Assembly (NCBI RefSeq): GCF_030345695.1
Contig: NZ_JAUASV010000006.1
Span: forward strand, 1-64,000
DNA: 64,000 nucleotides
Reading direction: 5' to 3'
From: Galbitalea sp. SE-J8
Lineage (GTDB): Bacteria > Actinomycetota > Actinomycetes > Actinomycetales > Microbacteriaceae
The notes under the pieces are model-generated. The model was not told the origin of the DNA. It searched no databases and saw only the letters and a list, made by a program, of their open reading frames with translations. The stretch's first letter is position 1. The number at the start of each line of letters is the position of its first letter. Shown one piece after another: positions 19,869-29,425 of this stretch. The translations under genes were made by a program, and so were the position numbers.

Positions 19869-20072
19869 CGTGTGCTCGGGGCTACGACCTCGGCGGGAGC
19901 CGGCGACGCACGAAAGGAGGCTGATCGGCGCGTTCTCACGCGCCCGCACACGCTGCGCGCCCGGCGGGCGGCCGTCGGGGGACGGAGTGCGGTGCGGCTG
20001 ACCCGGTAACCTTGAACCTGCGAAGCGGGCCTCGCAGGCGGTCGACGGGTGGGAGCGAGCTCCTCTTTCGTA

Positions 20073-20127
20073 CCGGGGCGTGCCCCGGAGCCTCGGCAAT
20101 GCTAGCAGAACCACCCCGCGCCGGTAA
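20073..20127 (-). promoter_or_regulatory. promoter and leader hairpin of infC
   Basis: A -10 TAGCAT (20104-20099) is spaced 17 bp from TTACCG (20127-20122). The transcript would begin near 20092 and immediately contain the hairpin CCGGGGC-GT-GCCCCGG (20073-20088), followed by a leader of about 200 nt before infC. L20-type autoregulation of such operons is known in other bacteria, but I cannot recognise the L20 binding fold here. Confidence 0.45.
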
Positions 20128-20148
20128 GGCCGAGCGCAAAGGAGCGAG

Positions 20149-20511
20149 ATGACCGACCCAGAGCCCACCGCGAACACCGATGTCGACGAGGAGATCCGCG
20201 ACATCTCCGAGGTGCCGGCGGTCGAGGTCATCAACACCGTCGCGATCCACCTGCTGAGCGCCGCGGCGGTCAAGCTCGGGCTCGCCGACGAACCGGATGC
20301 CGCGGCCGACGTCGACCTGGACGAGGCGCGGAAGCTCATCGAGGCGCTCGCCGGGCTCGTCACGGCGGCCGCCCCGTCGCTCGGAGACCACCATGCGCTC
20401 GCCCTGCGCGACGGGCTGCGCACGGTGCAGCTGGCCTTCCGCGAGGCCTCGCCCTACCCGGACGCGCCCGGCAAGGGACCGGGCGAGAGACTCACGGGGC
20501 CGGTGAACTGA
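20149..20511 (+). CDS. DUF1844 family protein
   Basis: 120 aa, soluble, acidic. It has the DUF1844 pattern: [28 protein letters not shown] at 18-45, [16 protein letters not shown] at 56-71 and [19 protein letters not shown] near the C-terminus. AAAGGAGCGAG precedes the ATG. It is divergent from infC, a common actinobacterial neighbourhood. The function of the family is not established. Confidence 0.92.
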   Translation: MTDPEPTANTDVDEEIRDISEVPAVEVINTVAIHLLSAAAVKLGLADEPDAAADVDLDEARKLIEALAGLVTAAAPSLGDHHALALRDGLRTVQLAFREASPYPDAPGKGPGERLTGPVN

Positions 20512-20534
20512 GGGTCGCGTCGCCGGACCGTCGG

Positions 20535-21173
20535 TCAGCGTGCGAGGAGGCGTCCCTGGTCGAACTCGTAGACCTGGTCGGCGAGCGCCTCCACGTCGAG
20601 CGGGTTGTGGCTCGTGAAGACGATCGTTCGCCCCTCGTCGCGCAGCTCGGAGAGAGCCCGCCGCGCGAGTTCCTGACCGCTGCGGTCGAGCCCGTTGAAC
20701 GGCTCGTCGAGCACGAGCACCCGCTGACCCTCGAACGTTGCCTGCGCGAGCGCCAGGCGCTGCTTCATCCCCAGCGAGAACGAGCGCACCCTCTGCGACC
20801 CGGTGTGGGCGATCTCGAACCGCTCCAGCGCCGCACGGATGTCGCCGGGACCCGCGATCCGGCGGATCTCCGCCAGTCGTTCCAGGTTGCCCGAGGCGCT
20901 CAGTCCCCCGAGATAACCGGGCGGATCGAGCGTCAGACCCACGTCCGCTGGAAAGCCGTCACCGGGGTTCGAGAACCCGCTCGCGTGCCGCACCGTGCCC
21001 CGATCGGGTCGCAGGAACCCCACGATGATCTTCAAGAGCACCGACTTGCCCGACCCGTTCGGGCCGAGTACCGCGTGCGCCGCCCCCGCGGCGAACTGCG
21101 CCGATGCATCCACGATGACCGTCCGCCCACGGAACGACTTCACCACACCGTCGAGCTCGATCGCCGTCGTCAT
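20535..21173 (-). CDS. ABC transporter ATP-binding protein
   Basis: Single ABC domain of about 212 aa. Walker A is GPNGSGKSVLLK, the signature is SLGMKQRLALAQ (with M where Q is commoner), and Walker B is VLVLDEPFNGLD. I use ATG 21173 because AAGGAG lies 8 nt upstream of it; an ATG 24 nt further up is in frame. It follows two membrane-protein genes in the same direction, so it probably energises an ABC-2-like exporter. The substrate is unknown. Confidence 0.9.
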   Translation of the reverse strand: MTTAIELDGVVKSFRGRTVIVDASAQFAAGAAHAVLGPNGSGKSVLLKIIVGFLRPDRGTVRHASGFSNPGDGFPADVGLTLDPPGYLGGLSASGNLERLAEIRRIAGPGDIRAALERFEIAHTGSQRVRSFSLGMKQRLALAQATFEGQRVLVLDEPFNGLDRSGQELARRALSELRDEGRTIVFTSHNPLDVEALADQVYEFDQGRLLAR

Positions 21174-21206
21174 ATCCGCATCTCCTTGCCGTTTCATGTT
21201 CCTTCT

Positions 21207-22614
21207 TCACCGGCCGATGGGGAGCCGACGCACCGCCACCACCGCGACCACGGCCGCCGCCGCGAGCCATCCCAACTCGACCGCCGCCGACCCGACAACC
21301 GCATCCCACCGCACGGGAAGTCCCGGCAGGGCAGTGCTGCCGAACGGCAGCACGCCCCCGGCGTACGGGTTCACCCCGCCGAGCAGCGCACCCAGGCCCG
21401 CGACCCCCAGCACGACGCTCTCGTTCTCGGTCAACCAGCCCACCGTGAGCGCCACTGCCACCGCGTCCGCGGACGCGAGCGGCCCCACGACGAGCAGACG
21501 CGCGATCGTCGGCCACAGCGCCGGATCGACCGCCCCGACCCGGCCCCGTGACCGCGACCACCACGAGCACCACGAGCACCACCGCACCGACGTGAAGCGA
21601 GAGCCCCGGGAGCGCGTATCTCAGCCAGAACCGCCAGAACACGCGAGCCCCCGTGCCGCGCCGGATCACGAGATACGGCAACCACGGCCGACCGCGCTCA
21701 CCGAACCGATACGCCGCCACCACCGCCGGTGTCCACGTCACCGCGCTCACCACCAGGAACCCCATCGGGGCGAATCCCCGCCCCGGCGATCCTTCGGAGA
21801 ACAGGGCGTACAGACTGCCGACCACACCACCGCCACTGCCCGCCGCAGCCAGCCCGGCTACCGCGGCCACGGCGGCGAGAACGCCCAGCACGCCGCCTCT
21901 CACCCGCGGCGGAATCCGACCACCCGCGTCGCGCACTCGGACGATCGCGAACGCTACCGCCACCACCACTGCGAGATACAGCACACCCCGCGCCACCTGA
22001 CGCGCCGGAGCGTCGAAGCCGAACGGCGTCGCCGGATCGAGGGTCTCGAGCAGGACGGCATTGGACGAGATGGCCAATGCCGGCGCTGCCGCGCTGAGCG
22101 CGAAGATGACGCCGACGGCGATCAGAGGTGCGAGCGCTGAGGCTGAGAACAGGACCACCGTTCCGAGCACGAGTGATGTGGTGATCGCGGAGAGTGCGAG
22201 GAGCACGATCGCCGCGGCGACGGCGGATGCCCGCTCACCCGTGACGCGGAGTCCGATACCCGTCACCGCGGCGATCGCGAGCAGGATGACGAGACCCGCG
22301 GCGAGTTGCGGTATCGCTTCGACCACCCCGACGCGCCAGAGCCACCACGTTCTCGAGCCGTGTCGCACCACGACCTCTGCACCCGATGCCCGCACTACCC
22401 GGGGCACGGTCACGAGAAACCAGGCGAGCGCGGCCGCGAGTGTGATGACGTAGGGATGGGAGACGACGCCGAGTACGTACGCCGACCACTCACCGCCCGC
22501 TCGCTCGGCGAGGAGCGAGTGACCACCGATGTAGACGGCCGCGACCGTCGCGACCGCGTAGACGGCCGCGGGCGGGGAGACGAGTGAGCGGCCGAATGCC
22601 CGGAGTCCCCTCAC
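21207..22614 (-). pseudogene. frameshifted multi-span membrane protein of the ABC unit
   Basis: It starts at a GTG overlapping the upstream stop (GTGA) and encodes many hydrophobic helices: VYAVATVAAVYIG, YVITLAAALAWFLV, LAAGLVILLAIAAVTGIG and others. After about 355 codons the membrane-like sequence (VGAVVLVVLVVVAVTGP) continues only in another frame (VGAVDPALWPTIARLLVVGPLAS ... LPIGR, stop at 21207). The length, 1408 nt, is one base over a multiple of three, so one extra base is implied, most simply in the CCCC run at 21544-21547 (GGGG on the coding strand). It may be a true mutation or a sequencing error. Apart from this it looks like a permease of about 468 aa paired with the ATPase gene. 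Confidence 0.65.
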
Positions 22615-23402
22615 GCGATCGCGGCGACGAGCGGCTCGCGGCGCGCGCGTAAGACCAATCCTTGCGCCGCAACGATCACCGCGAGCAGCGCGAGCGGCAC
22701 GACGAGCGTGTGATCCGAGGCCGGGGAGACACCGAACTGCTCGAAAGCGAAGTAGAACGTGTAGAGATCCCAGCCCTGACTGAAGAACACGACGGCCTGC
22801 ACGACGAACAACAGCAGCGGGGTGATGATCGCGAGGAATCGCGAGCGCACCAGGAACAGCGTGAGGAACCCGACCGAGGAGAGCAGTGCCCCCGTGAGGC
22901 CGGACGAAACCGCGTAGGCGGTGATGTACAGCGCCGGCGAGATGAGCCACAGGTCGGTCAGCCTCCCGAACTGCTGCATCGACGTGATCGTTCCGCCGTA
23001 CTCGCTCGCCGTCGGGTAGTCCGTGAGCGCGAGCGCGGGATCGACCACGAGGAACCAGATCGCCGGCAGCGCCCCGACCAGGGCGAACACGATGAACACC
23101 GCGATCGCGTTGGCGGCGAACTTGCGCCGCACGTACCGCGAGAACTCGACCCGCGTTGCGGTGAGGCGCACGAACCCGTGTCGCCACTCCGCCAGAAACG
23201 GCGCCACGAACACCAGCATCGCGATGACCGGATACGCGATCACGAGCGGTCCGTTCACCGCATCCGCGAACCGGTAGACCGGCGCCGGCGAGTAGTAGTG
23301 GAACGTCGACGCGTAGAGGAACGGCGACGCCAGGAAGACGAGCGACACGATTGCCCACGGCGACGCGAACGATCGGCGTACATCGGTCAGCACGGCCCTC
23401 AT
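22611..23402 (-). CDS. ABC-2-like membrane protein
   Basis: 263 aa with about six hydrophobic segments (for example SPWAIVSLVFLASPFLYA, VIAYPVIAMLVFVAPFLAEW, IAVFIVFALVGALPAIWFLVV, FLAIITPLLLFVVQAVVFF). The start at ATG 23402 follows GGGGGAGAAGCAG. It is the first gene of a three-gene unit with the second membrane protein and the ATPase. The pattern of an N-terminal span, a short soluble loop and several spans fits ABC-2 exporters; the substrate is unknown. Confidence 0.7.
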   Translation of the reverse strand: MRAVLTDVRRSFASPWAIVSLVFLASPFLYASTFHYYSPAPVYRFADAVNGPLVIAYPVIAMLVFVAPFLAEWRHGFVRLTATRVEFSRYVRRKFAANAIAVFIVFALVGALPAIWFLVVDPALALTDYPTASEYGGTITSMQQFGRLTDLWLISPALYITAYAVSSGLTGALLSSVGFLTLFLVRSRFLAIITPLLLFVVQAVVFFSQGWDLYTFYFAFEQFGVSPASDHTLVVPLALLAVIVAAQGLVLRARREPLVAAIA

Positions 23403-23470
23403 CTGCTTCTCCCCCACGCGTTGTCGGTCGAATCCAGGGCCCGGAGGACCGACTCAAGCGACCTAACGTC

Positions 23471-23476
23471 AGTATA
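23471..23476 (-). promoter_or_regulatory. possible -10 of the ABC unit
   Basis: TATACT (minus strand) lies 68 nt upstream of the first gene, in an AT-richer patch (23455-23515) that stands out in this GC-rich region. No convincing -35 is seen at 16-18 bp. Confidence 0.35.
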
Positions 23477-23604
23477 GGCGCGGTTTCGGGCTATAGCGAA
23501 GCAATAATCAATGTCGTCGCGCGTTTCGACCCGATCAGCCCGTGACGCCCGCCAGAGCCGGAGCCGTCATGAGGCACGCCGTCCCGGCTGTCGGGGCCGT
23601 CGGG

Positions 23605-24648
23605 CTACGGTGCCGACGTCGGGGCCGGGGTCGCCTGCTCGACCGGCGGCTGCTGCTGCGTCGGGTCGGCGGGGGCGAACGGGTCGGTCGGCTGGTCCAG
23701 TCCGAAGTAGCTCACCGCGGCGCGCGCGGCGTCGTAGCCCGAGACCGCGGTCGTCGGCCAGGTGTGCCCGCCGCCGCGGATCGACACGACCTCGAGGCCG
23801 CTGCCGGCGTCGCATCCCGCGTAGATCGCGGTGCGGATGCGGCCGTGCGACGAGCGGTCGGCGCCGCCGCATCCGTCGCGCGACGCCCAGAACGCGGCAG
23901 CCCGGGCGACCGACGCGTTCGTCCAGGTGCCGAGTCGTTTGCGCTGCGCGGAGCCCGGCGGCCCGCCGTCGTACGGCACCGTCCGATCGGCGGTGCCGTG
24001 CACGATGAGCACCGGCAGCGCCTTCGGGGCCGCGCACGAGGACACGTTCAGCGCCCCGCTGACGACCATGATCCCGGCGAGCCGGCCGCCGAGCTCGCAC
24101 GCGAAGCGGTAGGTCATCATGCCGCCGTTCGAGAATCCGGCGAGGTAGACGCGGTCGGGATCGACGTTGTGCTCGGCGATGAGCGTGTCGATGATCGCGG
24201 AGAGGAACGCGACATCCGGCACGTCGCGCGTCACGGGCCGGCCGCAGCATCCCTGCGCGTTCCACGCGTAGCCACCGACCGCGCGCCCGAACGACGTGCC
24301 CCGCGGGTAGGCGACGACGAACCCGTCGCGCTCGGCGAGCGGCGTGAGGCCGCTCGATCGCTCGGTGCGCGTGTTCGAGCCGCTCGCGCCGTGCAGCACG
24401 ATGAGCGCGGGCACGCGCGCGTTCGTGGCCTGCGCGATCGCGCTCGACGTCGTGTCGCGGATGATGACCGAGCGGGCCGCTCCGCCGACGTCGATCGTGG
24501 TCGCCCCGCTGTCGACCTCGGAGACGGCGGGCGCGGTCGCCGCGGGCGCGGGCGCGGGCGTCGAGCACGCCGTGACGGATGCCGCGACGACGACGAGGGC
24601 GGCGAGCGCGCCGAGCAGACGGGCGCCCGGGTTCCGCATGGCCGCCAT
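23605..24648 (-). CDS. lipoprotein esterase of the PHB depolymerase/LpqC family
   Basis: 347 aa. An N-terminal hydrophobic stretch ends in VTAC, a lipobox, so the mature enzyme is probably anchored outside the membrane by a lipid. The alpha/beta-hydrolase features are VLHGASGSN (oxyanion region), a nucleophile elbow GFSNGG, VHGTADRTVPYDGG (acid region) and GGGHTWP (histidine). This matches the secreted polyhydroxybutyrate depolymerase/feruloyl-esterase-like family. A Pro/Gln/Ala-rich tail follows after about residue 320. The natural substrate cannot be inferred. Two in-frame ATGs (24648, 24639) are possible starts. Confidence 0.82.
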   Translation of the reverse strand: MAAMRNPGARLLGALAALVVVAASVTACSTPAPAPAATAPAVSEVDSGATTIDVGGAARSVIIRDTTSSAIAQATNARVPALIVLHGASGSNTRTERSSGLTPLAERDGFVVAYPRGTSFGRAVGGYAWNAQGCCGRPVTRDVPDVAFLSAIIDTLIAEHNVDPDRVYLAGFSNGGMMTYRFACELGGRLAGIMVVSGALNVSSCAAPKALPVLIVHGTADRTVPYDGGPPGSAQRKRLGTWTNASVARAAAFWASRDGCGGADRSSHGRIRTAIYAGCDAGSGLEVVSIRGGGHTWPTTAVSGYDAARAAVSYFGLDQPTDPFAPADPTQQQPPVEQATPAPTSAP

Positions 24649-24689
24649 GATAGGCAGGTCGCCCCGGCGGACGCGGATGCCGGCCACCG

Positions 24690-25457
24690 TCAGGAGCGCG
24701 GGTCGGCCTCGACGCGCACTCCGATCGAGTCGATGCGGGCGCGGATCTCGGGCGCCCAGCGCTCCTGCATGCGTGCGACGAGCGCGTTCACCGCGACGGC
24801 GTCGAGTCCCGCGCGCACGCCGACGAACAGCGCGAGCTCGGGTCCGGCGAGCCGGGCGAGCGGATCGCCCGGCGCGACCACGACGCCCGCGACGTCGGGT
24901 TCGAGCGCCGCGACGCGCTCGAACTCGGCGCGCACCTCCGGGTCGAGGTAGGCGGGCGTCCACGGCGTTCCGGATGCGATCGCCGCGAGCGCGGGACGGC
25001 GCAGCGCGAACTCGGTGTCGCCCGTCGGATCGAGCACGACGAGGTCGGTGCCCTCGCCCGCCGCCGCGAGGGCGACGCGCGGGCCGGGCGTCGGGATCGG
25101 CCGGGCACCGGGGTTCCACGCGGACATCGCGGCGACCGAGGAGAACACCGGGAGCGCCGCCCGGCCGTCGGGCGCGGAGACCGTCACGATCGACAGCTCC
25201 TGGGACTTGTCGATCCTCCGGCCGTGCTCGTCGAACGCGGTGCCGTCGGCGCCGAGCTCCGCGACGAGCGGCACGAGCAGGCGAACGGCGCGCACGGCAT
25301 CCGCGACCTCGGCCTCGCCGACCTCCTGGGCACGGAACCGGCGGATCGCCTCGACCAGCAGCGGCGGCGGCGTGCCGTCGTCGTCACCCCACGCGCTCTC
25401 GTGCGCGTGGAACGACCGTCCCTCCCACGGGACGCCCGCGGAGTCGGTGCCGGTCAT
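24690..25457 (-). CDS. SseB-family protein
   Basis: 255 aa, soluble. The internal pattern LLVPLVAELG ... SIVTVSAPDGRAALPVFSSVAAMSAWNPGARPIP matches the SseB N-terminal domain found in many actinobacterial proteins. It follows hisA by 26 nt in the same direction, a frequent arrangement, but there is no known part for it in histidine synthesis. Confidence 0.8.
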   Translation of the reverse strand: MTGTDSAGVPWEGRSFHAHESAWGDDDGTPPPLLVEAIRRFRAQEVGEAEVADAVRAVRLLVPLVAELGADGTAFDEHGRRIDKSQELSIVTVSAPDGRAALPVFSSVAAMSAWNPGARPIPTPGPRVALAAAGEGTDLVVLDPTGDTEFALRRPALAAIASGTPWTPAYLDPEVRAEFERVAALEPDVAGVVVAPGDPLARLAGPELALFVGVRAGLDAVAVNALVARMQERWAPEIRARIDSIGVRVEADPRS

Positions 25458-25483
25458 GCGGGGCTTCTCCGGAAGTCGCGGCC

Positions 25484-26218
25484 TCAGCGGCCCGCGACCT
25501 CGAGCGCCTCGACGAGGGTGAACGCGCCCGCGTACAGCGCCTTGCCGACGATCGCGCCCTCGACGCCCTCCGACACGAGCGTGCGCAGCGCCGCGAGATC
25601 GTCGAGGCTCGACACCCCGCCCGAGGCGATCACGGGCCTGTCGGTCTTCGCCGCGAGCTCGCGCAGCAGCTCGAGGTTCGGGCCCCGCAGTGTGCCGTCC
25701 TTCGTGACGTCGGTGACGACGTAGCGCGAGCAGCCGGCCGCCTCGAGACGCGCGAGCACATCCCAGAGGTCGCCGCCCTCCCTCGTCCAGCCGCGCGCCG
25801 CGAGCGTCGTGCCGCGCACGTCGAGACCGACCGCGATGCGATCGCCGAACTCCCCGATGACGCGGTCGGCCCAGGCCGGGTCCTCGAGCGCGGCGGTGCC
25901 GAGGTTGACGCGCCGCGCACCCGTGGCGAGCGCCGCCGCGAGGCTCGCGTCGTCACGGATGCCGCCCGACAGCTCGATGTGCACGGTGTCGGGGATCGCG
26001 TCGACGACACGACGGATGACGTCGCGGTTGTCGCCGCGACCGAACGCCGCGTCGAGGTCGACGAGGTGGATCCACTCCGCGCCCTGCGCGACCCACTCCG
26101 CCGCCGCATCCGCCGGGTCGCCGTAGCTCGTCTCGCTGCCGGCCTCGCCCTGGGTGAGCCGGACGGCCTGGCCGTCGGCGACGTCGACGGCGGGCAGGAG
26201 GATGAGCTTGTCGGGCAT
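25484..26218 (-). CDS. priA: HisA/PriA phosphoribosyl isomerase
   Basis: A (beta/alpha)8-barrel of 244 aa that isomerises ProFAR. In actinobacteria the same enzyme usually also does the TrpF reaction (PriA). The first catalytic Asp is in LLPAVDV (residue 11), the second in [15 protein letters not shown], and the phosphate-binding glycines are in SGGIRDD and ASGGVSS. It is the last his gene here. Dual function is inferred from the taxon, not from a diagnostic residue. Confidence 0.92.
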   Translation of the reverse strand: MPDKLILLPAVDVADGQAVRLTQGEAGSETSYGDPADAAAEWVAQGAEWIHLVDLDAAFGRGDNRDVIRRVVDAIPDTVHIELSGGIRDDASLAAALATGARRVNLGTAALEDPAWADRVIGEFGDRIAVGLDVRGTTLAARGWTREGGDLWDVLARLEAAGCSRYVVTDVTKDGTLRGPNLELLRELAAKTDRPVIASGGVSSLDDLAALRTLVSEGVEGAIVGKALYAGAFTLVEALEVAGR

Positions 26219-26253
26219 GGTGCTTTCCGGTGTCGATGCGCGCGGGCGCGGGG

Positions 26254-26886
26254 TCAGAGGGTGCCGAGCCAGTTCGACAGCAGGCGGATGCCCGCCGGCC
26301 CGGACTTCTCGGGGTGGAACTGGGTCGCGGAGAGCGGCCCGTTCTCGACGGCCGCGAGGAAGCGCTCGCCGTGCTCGGCCCAGGTGAGGCGCGGCTCGGG
26401 GAACGGCGGCTCGACGCGCAGCGACCAGTGCGTCACGCCGAAGGAGTGCACGAAGTAGAAGCGCTCGTCGCGGATGCCCGCGAACAGCGTCGAGCTATCG
26501 GGGGCGTCGATCGTGTTCCAGCCCATGTGCGGCAGAACGGGGGCGTCGAGCTGCTCGACGACGCCCGGCCACTCCCCGAGGCCCGGCGTCGCGTTACCGC
26601 GCTCGACGCCCGACTCGAACATCACCTGCATGCCGACGCAGATGCCGAGCACGGGCCGGCCCCCGGACAGCCGCCGGTCGACGAGCTCGCCGCCGTGCGC
26701 CGCGTCGAGCGCGGTCGCGACGGCGCTGAACGCGCCGACGCCGGGCACGACGAGCCCGTCGGCCGCCAGCGCGCGCTCGCGATCGGCCGTGAGCTCGACC
26801 CGGGCGCCGGCGAGCTCGAGGGCCTTGGCCGCCGAGTGCACGTTGCCCGAGCCGTAGTCGAGGAGGACGACGGATGGCGCTGTCAC
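26254..26886 (-). CDS. hisH: imidazole glycerol phosphate synthase, glutaminase subunit
   Basis: Supplies ammonia from glutamine to HisF. It has 210 aa, a class I glutamine amidotransferase with nucleophile Cys in [16 protein letters not shown] and His/Glu in TQFHPEKSG. The GTG start is 2 nt after hisB. The partner hisF is not in the window; here hisA and an SseB gene follow instead. Confidence 0.95.
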   Translation of the reverse strand: MTAPSVVLLDYGSGNVHSAAKALELAGARVELTADRERALAADGLVVPGVGAFSAVATALDAAHGGELVDRRLSGGRPVLGICVGMQVMFESGVERGNATPGLGEWPGVVEQLDAPVLPHMGWNTIDAPDSSTLFAGIRDERFYFVHSFGVTHWSLRVEPPFPEPRLTWAEHGERFLAAVENGPLSATQFHPEKSGPAGIRLLSNWLGTL

Positions 26887-26888
26887 GA

Positions 26889-27491
26889 CTACAGCGCGCC
26901 CTTCGTCGACGGGATGCCGATGACGCGCGGGTCGGGCTCGACCGCGGCGCGCAGCGCCCGCGCGAAGGCCTTGAACTCGGCCTCGGCGATGTGGTGCGGG
27001 TCGCGGCCGCCGAGCACGGTCAGGTGCAGGGTGAGCGCGGCGTTGAACGCGATCGCCTCGAAGACGTGGCGCACCATCGACCCGGTGAAGTGGCCGCCGA
27101 TGAGGTGGTGCTCGAAGCCCGCGGGCTCGCCGGTGTGCACGAGATAGGGCCGCCCCGACAGGTCCACGACCGCCGTGGCGATCGCCTCGTCGAGGGGCAC
27201 GGTCGCGTCGCCGTAGCGCGCGATGCCGGCCTTGTCGCCGAGCGCCTGCCTCAGCGCGGTGCCGAGCGCGATCCCGGTGTCCTCGACCGTGTGGTGCACG
27301 TCGATGTCGGTGTCGCCGGTCGCGCGCACGCGCAGGTCGATGAGCGAGTGCTTGCTGAGCGCCGTGAGCAGGTGGTCGAAGAACGGCACACTCGTGCTGA
27401 TCCGGGACGCGCCCGTGCCGTCCAGGTCGAGCTCGAGCTCGATGCTCGACTCGCTCGTGGTGCGCACGATGCGTGCGGTGCGGGGGCTCAC
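26889..27491 (-). CDS. hisB: imidazoleglycerol-phosphate dehydratase
   Basis: Manganese-dependent dehydratase, 200 aa, monofunctional (no phosphatase domain). The signatures [15 protein letters not shown] and [14 protein letters not shown], and later [11 protein letters not shown], supply the metal-binding histidines. The GTG start overlaps the hisC stop (GTGA). Confidence 0.96.
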   Translation of the reverse strand: MSPRTARIVRTTSESSIELELDLDGTGASRISTSVPFFDHLLTALSKHSLIDLRVRATGDTDIDVHHTVEDTGIALGTALRQALGDKAGIARYGDATVPLDEAIATAVVDLSGRPYLVHTGEPAGFEHHLIGGHFTGSMVRHVFEAIAFNAALTLHLTVLGGRDPHHIAEAEFKAFARALRAAVEPDPRVIGIPSTKGAL

Positions 27492-28630
27492 CCGAGGATC
27501 CTATCGACCGGCTCGGACTGCGACGCCCCGAGTGCCGCGAGAGCGTCGAGGAACGCGCTGGTCTCGGCCTCCGTGCCCGCGGTCACCCGCAGGTGGTTCG
27601 GAATGCCGATGTCGCGGATGATGATGCCCTCCCCGAGCAGCGCCTCGAACACCGCTCGCGGGTCGCGCACGCCCCCGAACAGCACGAAGTTCGCCCAGCT
27701 GTCGTGCGCGGAGTAGCCGAGCGCCGGGAGCTCGCGCAGCATCCGGTCGCGCTGGGAGCGGATGTCGTCGACCATCGCGAGCATCTCCGGCGCGTGCCGC
27801 AGCGCGGCGACCGCGGCGGCCTGGGTGAGCGCGGAGAGGTGGTACGGCAGCCGCACGAGCCGCAGCGCGTCGGCGACCGCCGGATCGGCCGCGAGGTAGC
27901 CGAGCCGGGCGCCGGCGAACGCGAACGCCTTGCTCATCGTGCGGCTCACGATGAGCCGCTCGCGGCCGGGCAGGAGCGTCGTCGCGCGGGGCGCGTCGTC
28001 GGGCATGAACTCGGCGTACGCCTCGTCGACGACGACCATGCCCCGGGACGCGGCGTACGCGGCCTCGATCACGTCGAGGCCGAGCGGCGTGCCCGTCGGG
28101 TTGTTCGGCGCGCACAGGAAGACGAGATCGGGCTCGGTCCGCTCGATCCAGTCGGTCACGATGCCGGGCGTGAGGGCGTAGTCGTCGCCGCGCTCCCCCG
28201 CGATCCAGCGCGTGCCGGTGCCCGCCGCGATGATCGAGTGCATCGAGTAGGTGGGCGGGAAGCCGAGCACGCTACGGCCCGGACCGCCGAACGCCTGCAG
28301 GATCTGCTGCAGGATCTCGTTCGAGCCGTTCGCCGCCCAGACCTGCTCGGCCGTGATCGTCTGCGTGCTCCCGGTGCGCTCGGGCGCGACGTCGGCGGCG
28401 AGGTAGCCGGCGAGGCTCTCGCGCAGCTCGGTGAACTCGCGATCCGGGTAGCGGTTCATGCCGAGCACGGCTGCCGCGACGCTCTCCACGACGTCGCGGG
28501 CGACGTCCTCCGGGATGCCGTGCGTGTTCTCGTTGACGTTCAACTGGATCGGCACGTGCACCTGGGGCGCGCCGTACGGCGTCAGGCCGCGCAGGTCGTC
28601 ACGGATGGGCAGGTCGGAGAACGCGGTCAC
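27488..28630 (-). CDS. hisC: histidinol-phosphate aminotransferase
   Basis: PLP enzyme, 380 aa from the GTG at 28630. LNVNENTHG is the substrate-binding start, [14 protein letters not shown] and [13 protein letters not shown] surround the cofactor, and the PLP lysine is in [17 protein letters not shown] -10 TACCAT (28643-28638) lies 7 nt before the GTG, so the transcript looks leaderless; an ATG at 28651 would lie upstream of the transcription start. First gene of hisC-B-H-A. hisD is not next to it, so the his genes are split. Confidence 0.94.
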   Translation of the reverse strand: MTAFSDLPIRDDLRGLTPYGAPQVHVPIQLNVNENTHGIPEDVARDVVESVAAAVLGMNRYPDREFTELRESLAGYLAADVAPERTGSTQTITAEQVWAANGSNEILQQILQAFGGPGRSVLGFPPTYSMHSIIAAGTGTRWIAGERGDDYALTPGIVTDWIERTEPDLVFLCAPNNPTGTPLGLDVIEAAYAASRGMVVVDEAYAEFMPDDAPRATTLLPGRERLIVSRTMSKAFAFAGARLGYLAADPAVADALRLVRLPYHLSALTQAAAVAALRHAPEMLAMVDDIRSQRDRMLRELPALGYSAHDSWANFVLFGGVRDPRAVFEALLGEGIIIRDIGIPNHLRVTAGTEAETSAFLDALAALGASQSEPVDRILG

Positions 28631-28637
28631 TCCCCAC

Positions 28638-28643
28638 ATGGTA
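28638..28643 (-). promoter_or_regulatory. -10 of a leaderless his operon
   Basis: TACCAT with 7 nt to the GTG start codon of hisC. Upstream hexamers are poor matches to -35 (GCGTTC at 16 bp). Confidence 0.5.
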
Positions 28644-28727
28644 CGGAACACGTGGCACGGAACGCGGCCGACGGGCTGGGCTGCCCCATCCGTCCGGAGA
28701 CCGTATCCGTTCGGAAGCCGCGGCCGC

Positions 28728-29081
28728 TCAGTCGCCGTAGGCCGCCGGGATCGCGAGGCGCTCCCCGGCCCGGACGGACTCGTCGGTGAGCCCGTTGGCG
28801 TCGACGATCGCGTCGATGACGTCGCGCGGGTCGGAGCGGGGCGCGAGCTGCTCGGCGATCGACCACAGCGAGTCGCCCGGCAGCACCGTCACGTACTCGA
28901 GCGAGCCGCTCGAGTCGGTCGCCGTCGCGCCGCCTCCGTTGAGCGCGTAGACGAGCGCCGCGACGATGAGCGGCACCGTTGCGAGCACGAGCAGCACGCG
29001 CCGGCCGCGCGTCGTGAGACGCAGCCGCGACCGCGGGGCGCGCGGGGCGGAGTACGCGGTGAAGCCGGTGATCGCGGTCAT
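28728..29081 (-). CDS. YneA/DivS/ChiZ-like LysM protein, probable SOS cell-division inhibitor
   Basis: 117 aa: a basic N-terminus, one membrane helix at about 28-47 and a LysM domain at about 62-113 (VLPGDSLWSIAEQLAP ... NGLTDESVRAGERLAIP). It is divergent from lexA and lies behind LexA boxes. The same genomic position and domain plan are known for YneA (Bacillus), DivS (Corynebacterium) and ChiZ/Rv2719c (Mycobacterium), which delay septation during DNA damage. GAGGGAG precedes the ATG at 29081. The function is inferred from context and domains; sequence similarity among these proteins is low. Confidence 0.8.
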   Translation of the reverse strand: MTAITGFTAYSAPRAPRSRLRLTTRGRRVLLVLATVPLIVAALVYALNGGGATATDSSGSLEYVTVLPGDSLWSIAEQLAPRSDPRDVIDAIVDANGLTDESVRAGERLAIPAAYGD

Positions 29082-29111
29082 GGTCGCTCCCTCGGGGATC
29101 CGGGTGGTGCT

Positions 29112-29150
29112 GTGCTGGTCGGTGCGGTGCTGGTCGGCGCGGTGCTGGGG
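29112..29150. repeat. 15-bp tandem repeat upstream of the LysM gene
   Basis: GTGCTGGTCGGTGCG (29112-29126), a near-identical copy (29127-29141) and a 9-bp partial third unit. It lies in the leader of the LysM gene, so unit number could alter the leader. Confidence 0.65.
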
Positions 29151-29232
29151 AAATCGCATCCGGCCCCCGGACCGAGGGCTCCGGGCCGGTGGAGCGCCGA
29201 TGGCCCGAGGTGCCGGATGCGAAACTGTGTTC

Positions 29233-29246
29233 CGAACATACATTCG
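29233..29246. promoter_or_regulatory. LexA (SOS) box nearer the LysM gene
   Basis: CGAAC-N4-ATTCG, one base from the actinobacterial LexA consensus CGAAC-N4-GTTYG. It lies 152 nt upstream of the LysM gene. Confidence 0.7.
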
Positions 29247-29322
29247 AACTCCTGAGATGACAAGTGCTGACTCGACGGGCGCCGGTTCGCGCGACATCCG
29301 CCTGATTCGTCGCCGACACGCT

Positions 29323-29336
29323 CGAACGGATGTTTG
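29323..29336. promoter_or_regulatory. LexA (SOS) box nearer lexA
   Basis: CGAAC-GGAT-GTTTG, a full match to CGAAC-N4-GTTYG. It lies 90 nt before the lexA ATG, consistent with LexA autorepression. Confidence 0.78.
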
Positions 29337-29425
29337 CCTGCCGTCGATTCGTCGGATACGGTTTCGAATGTCGGGGACAGCCCATCAGCACCCACCGACA
29401 TTCGGACGAGACATTGGAGCGAGCC

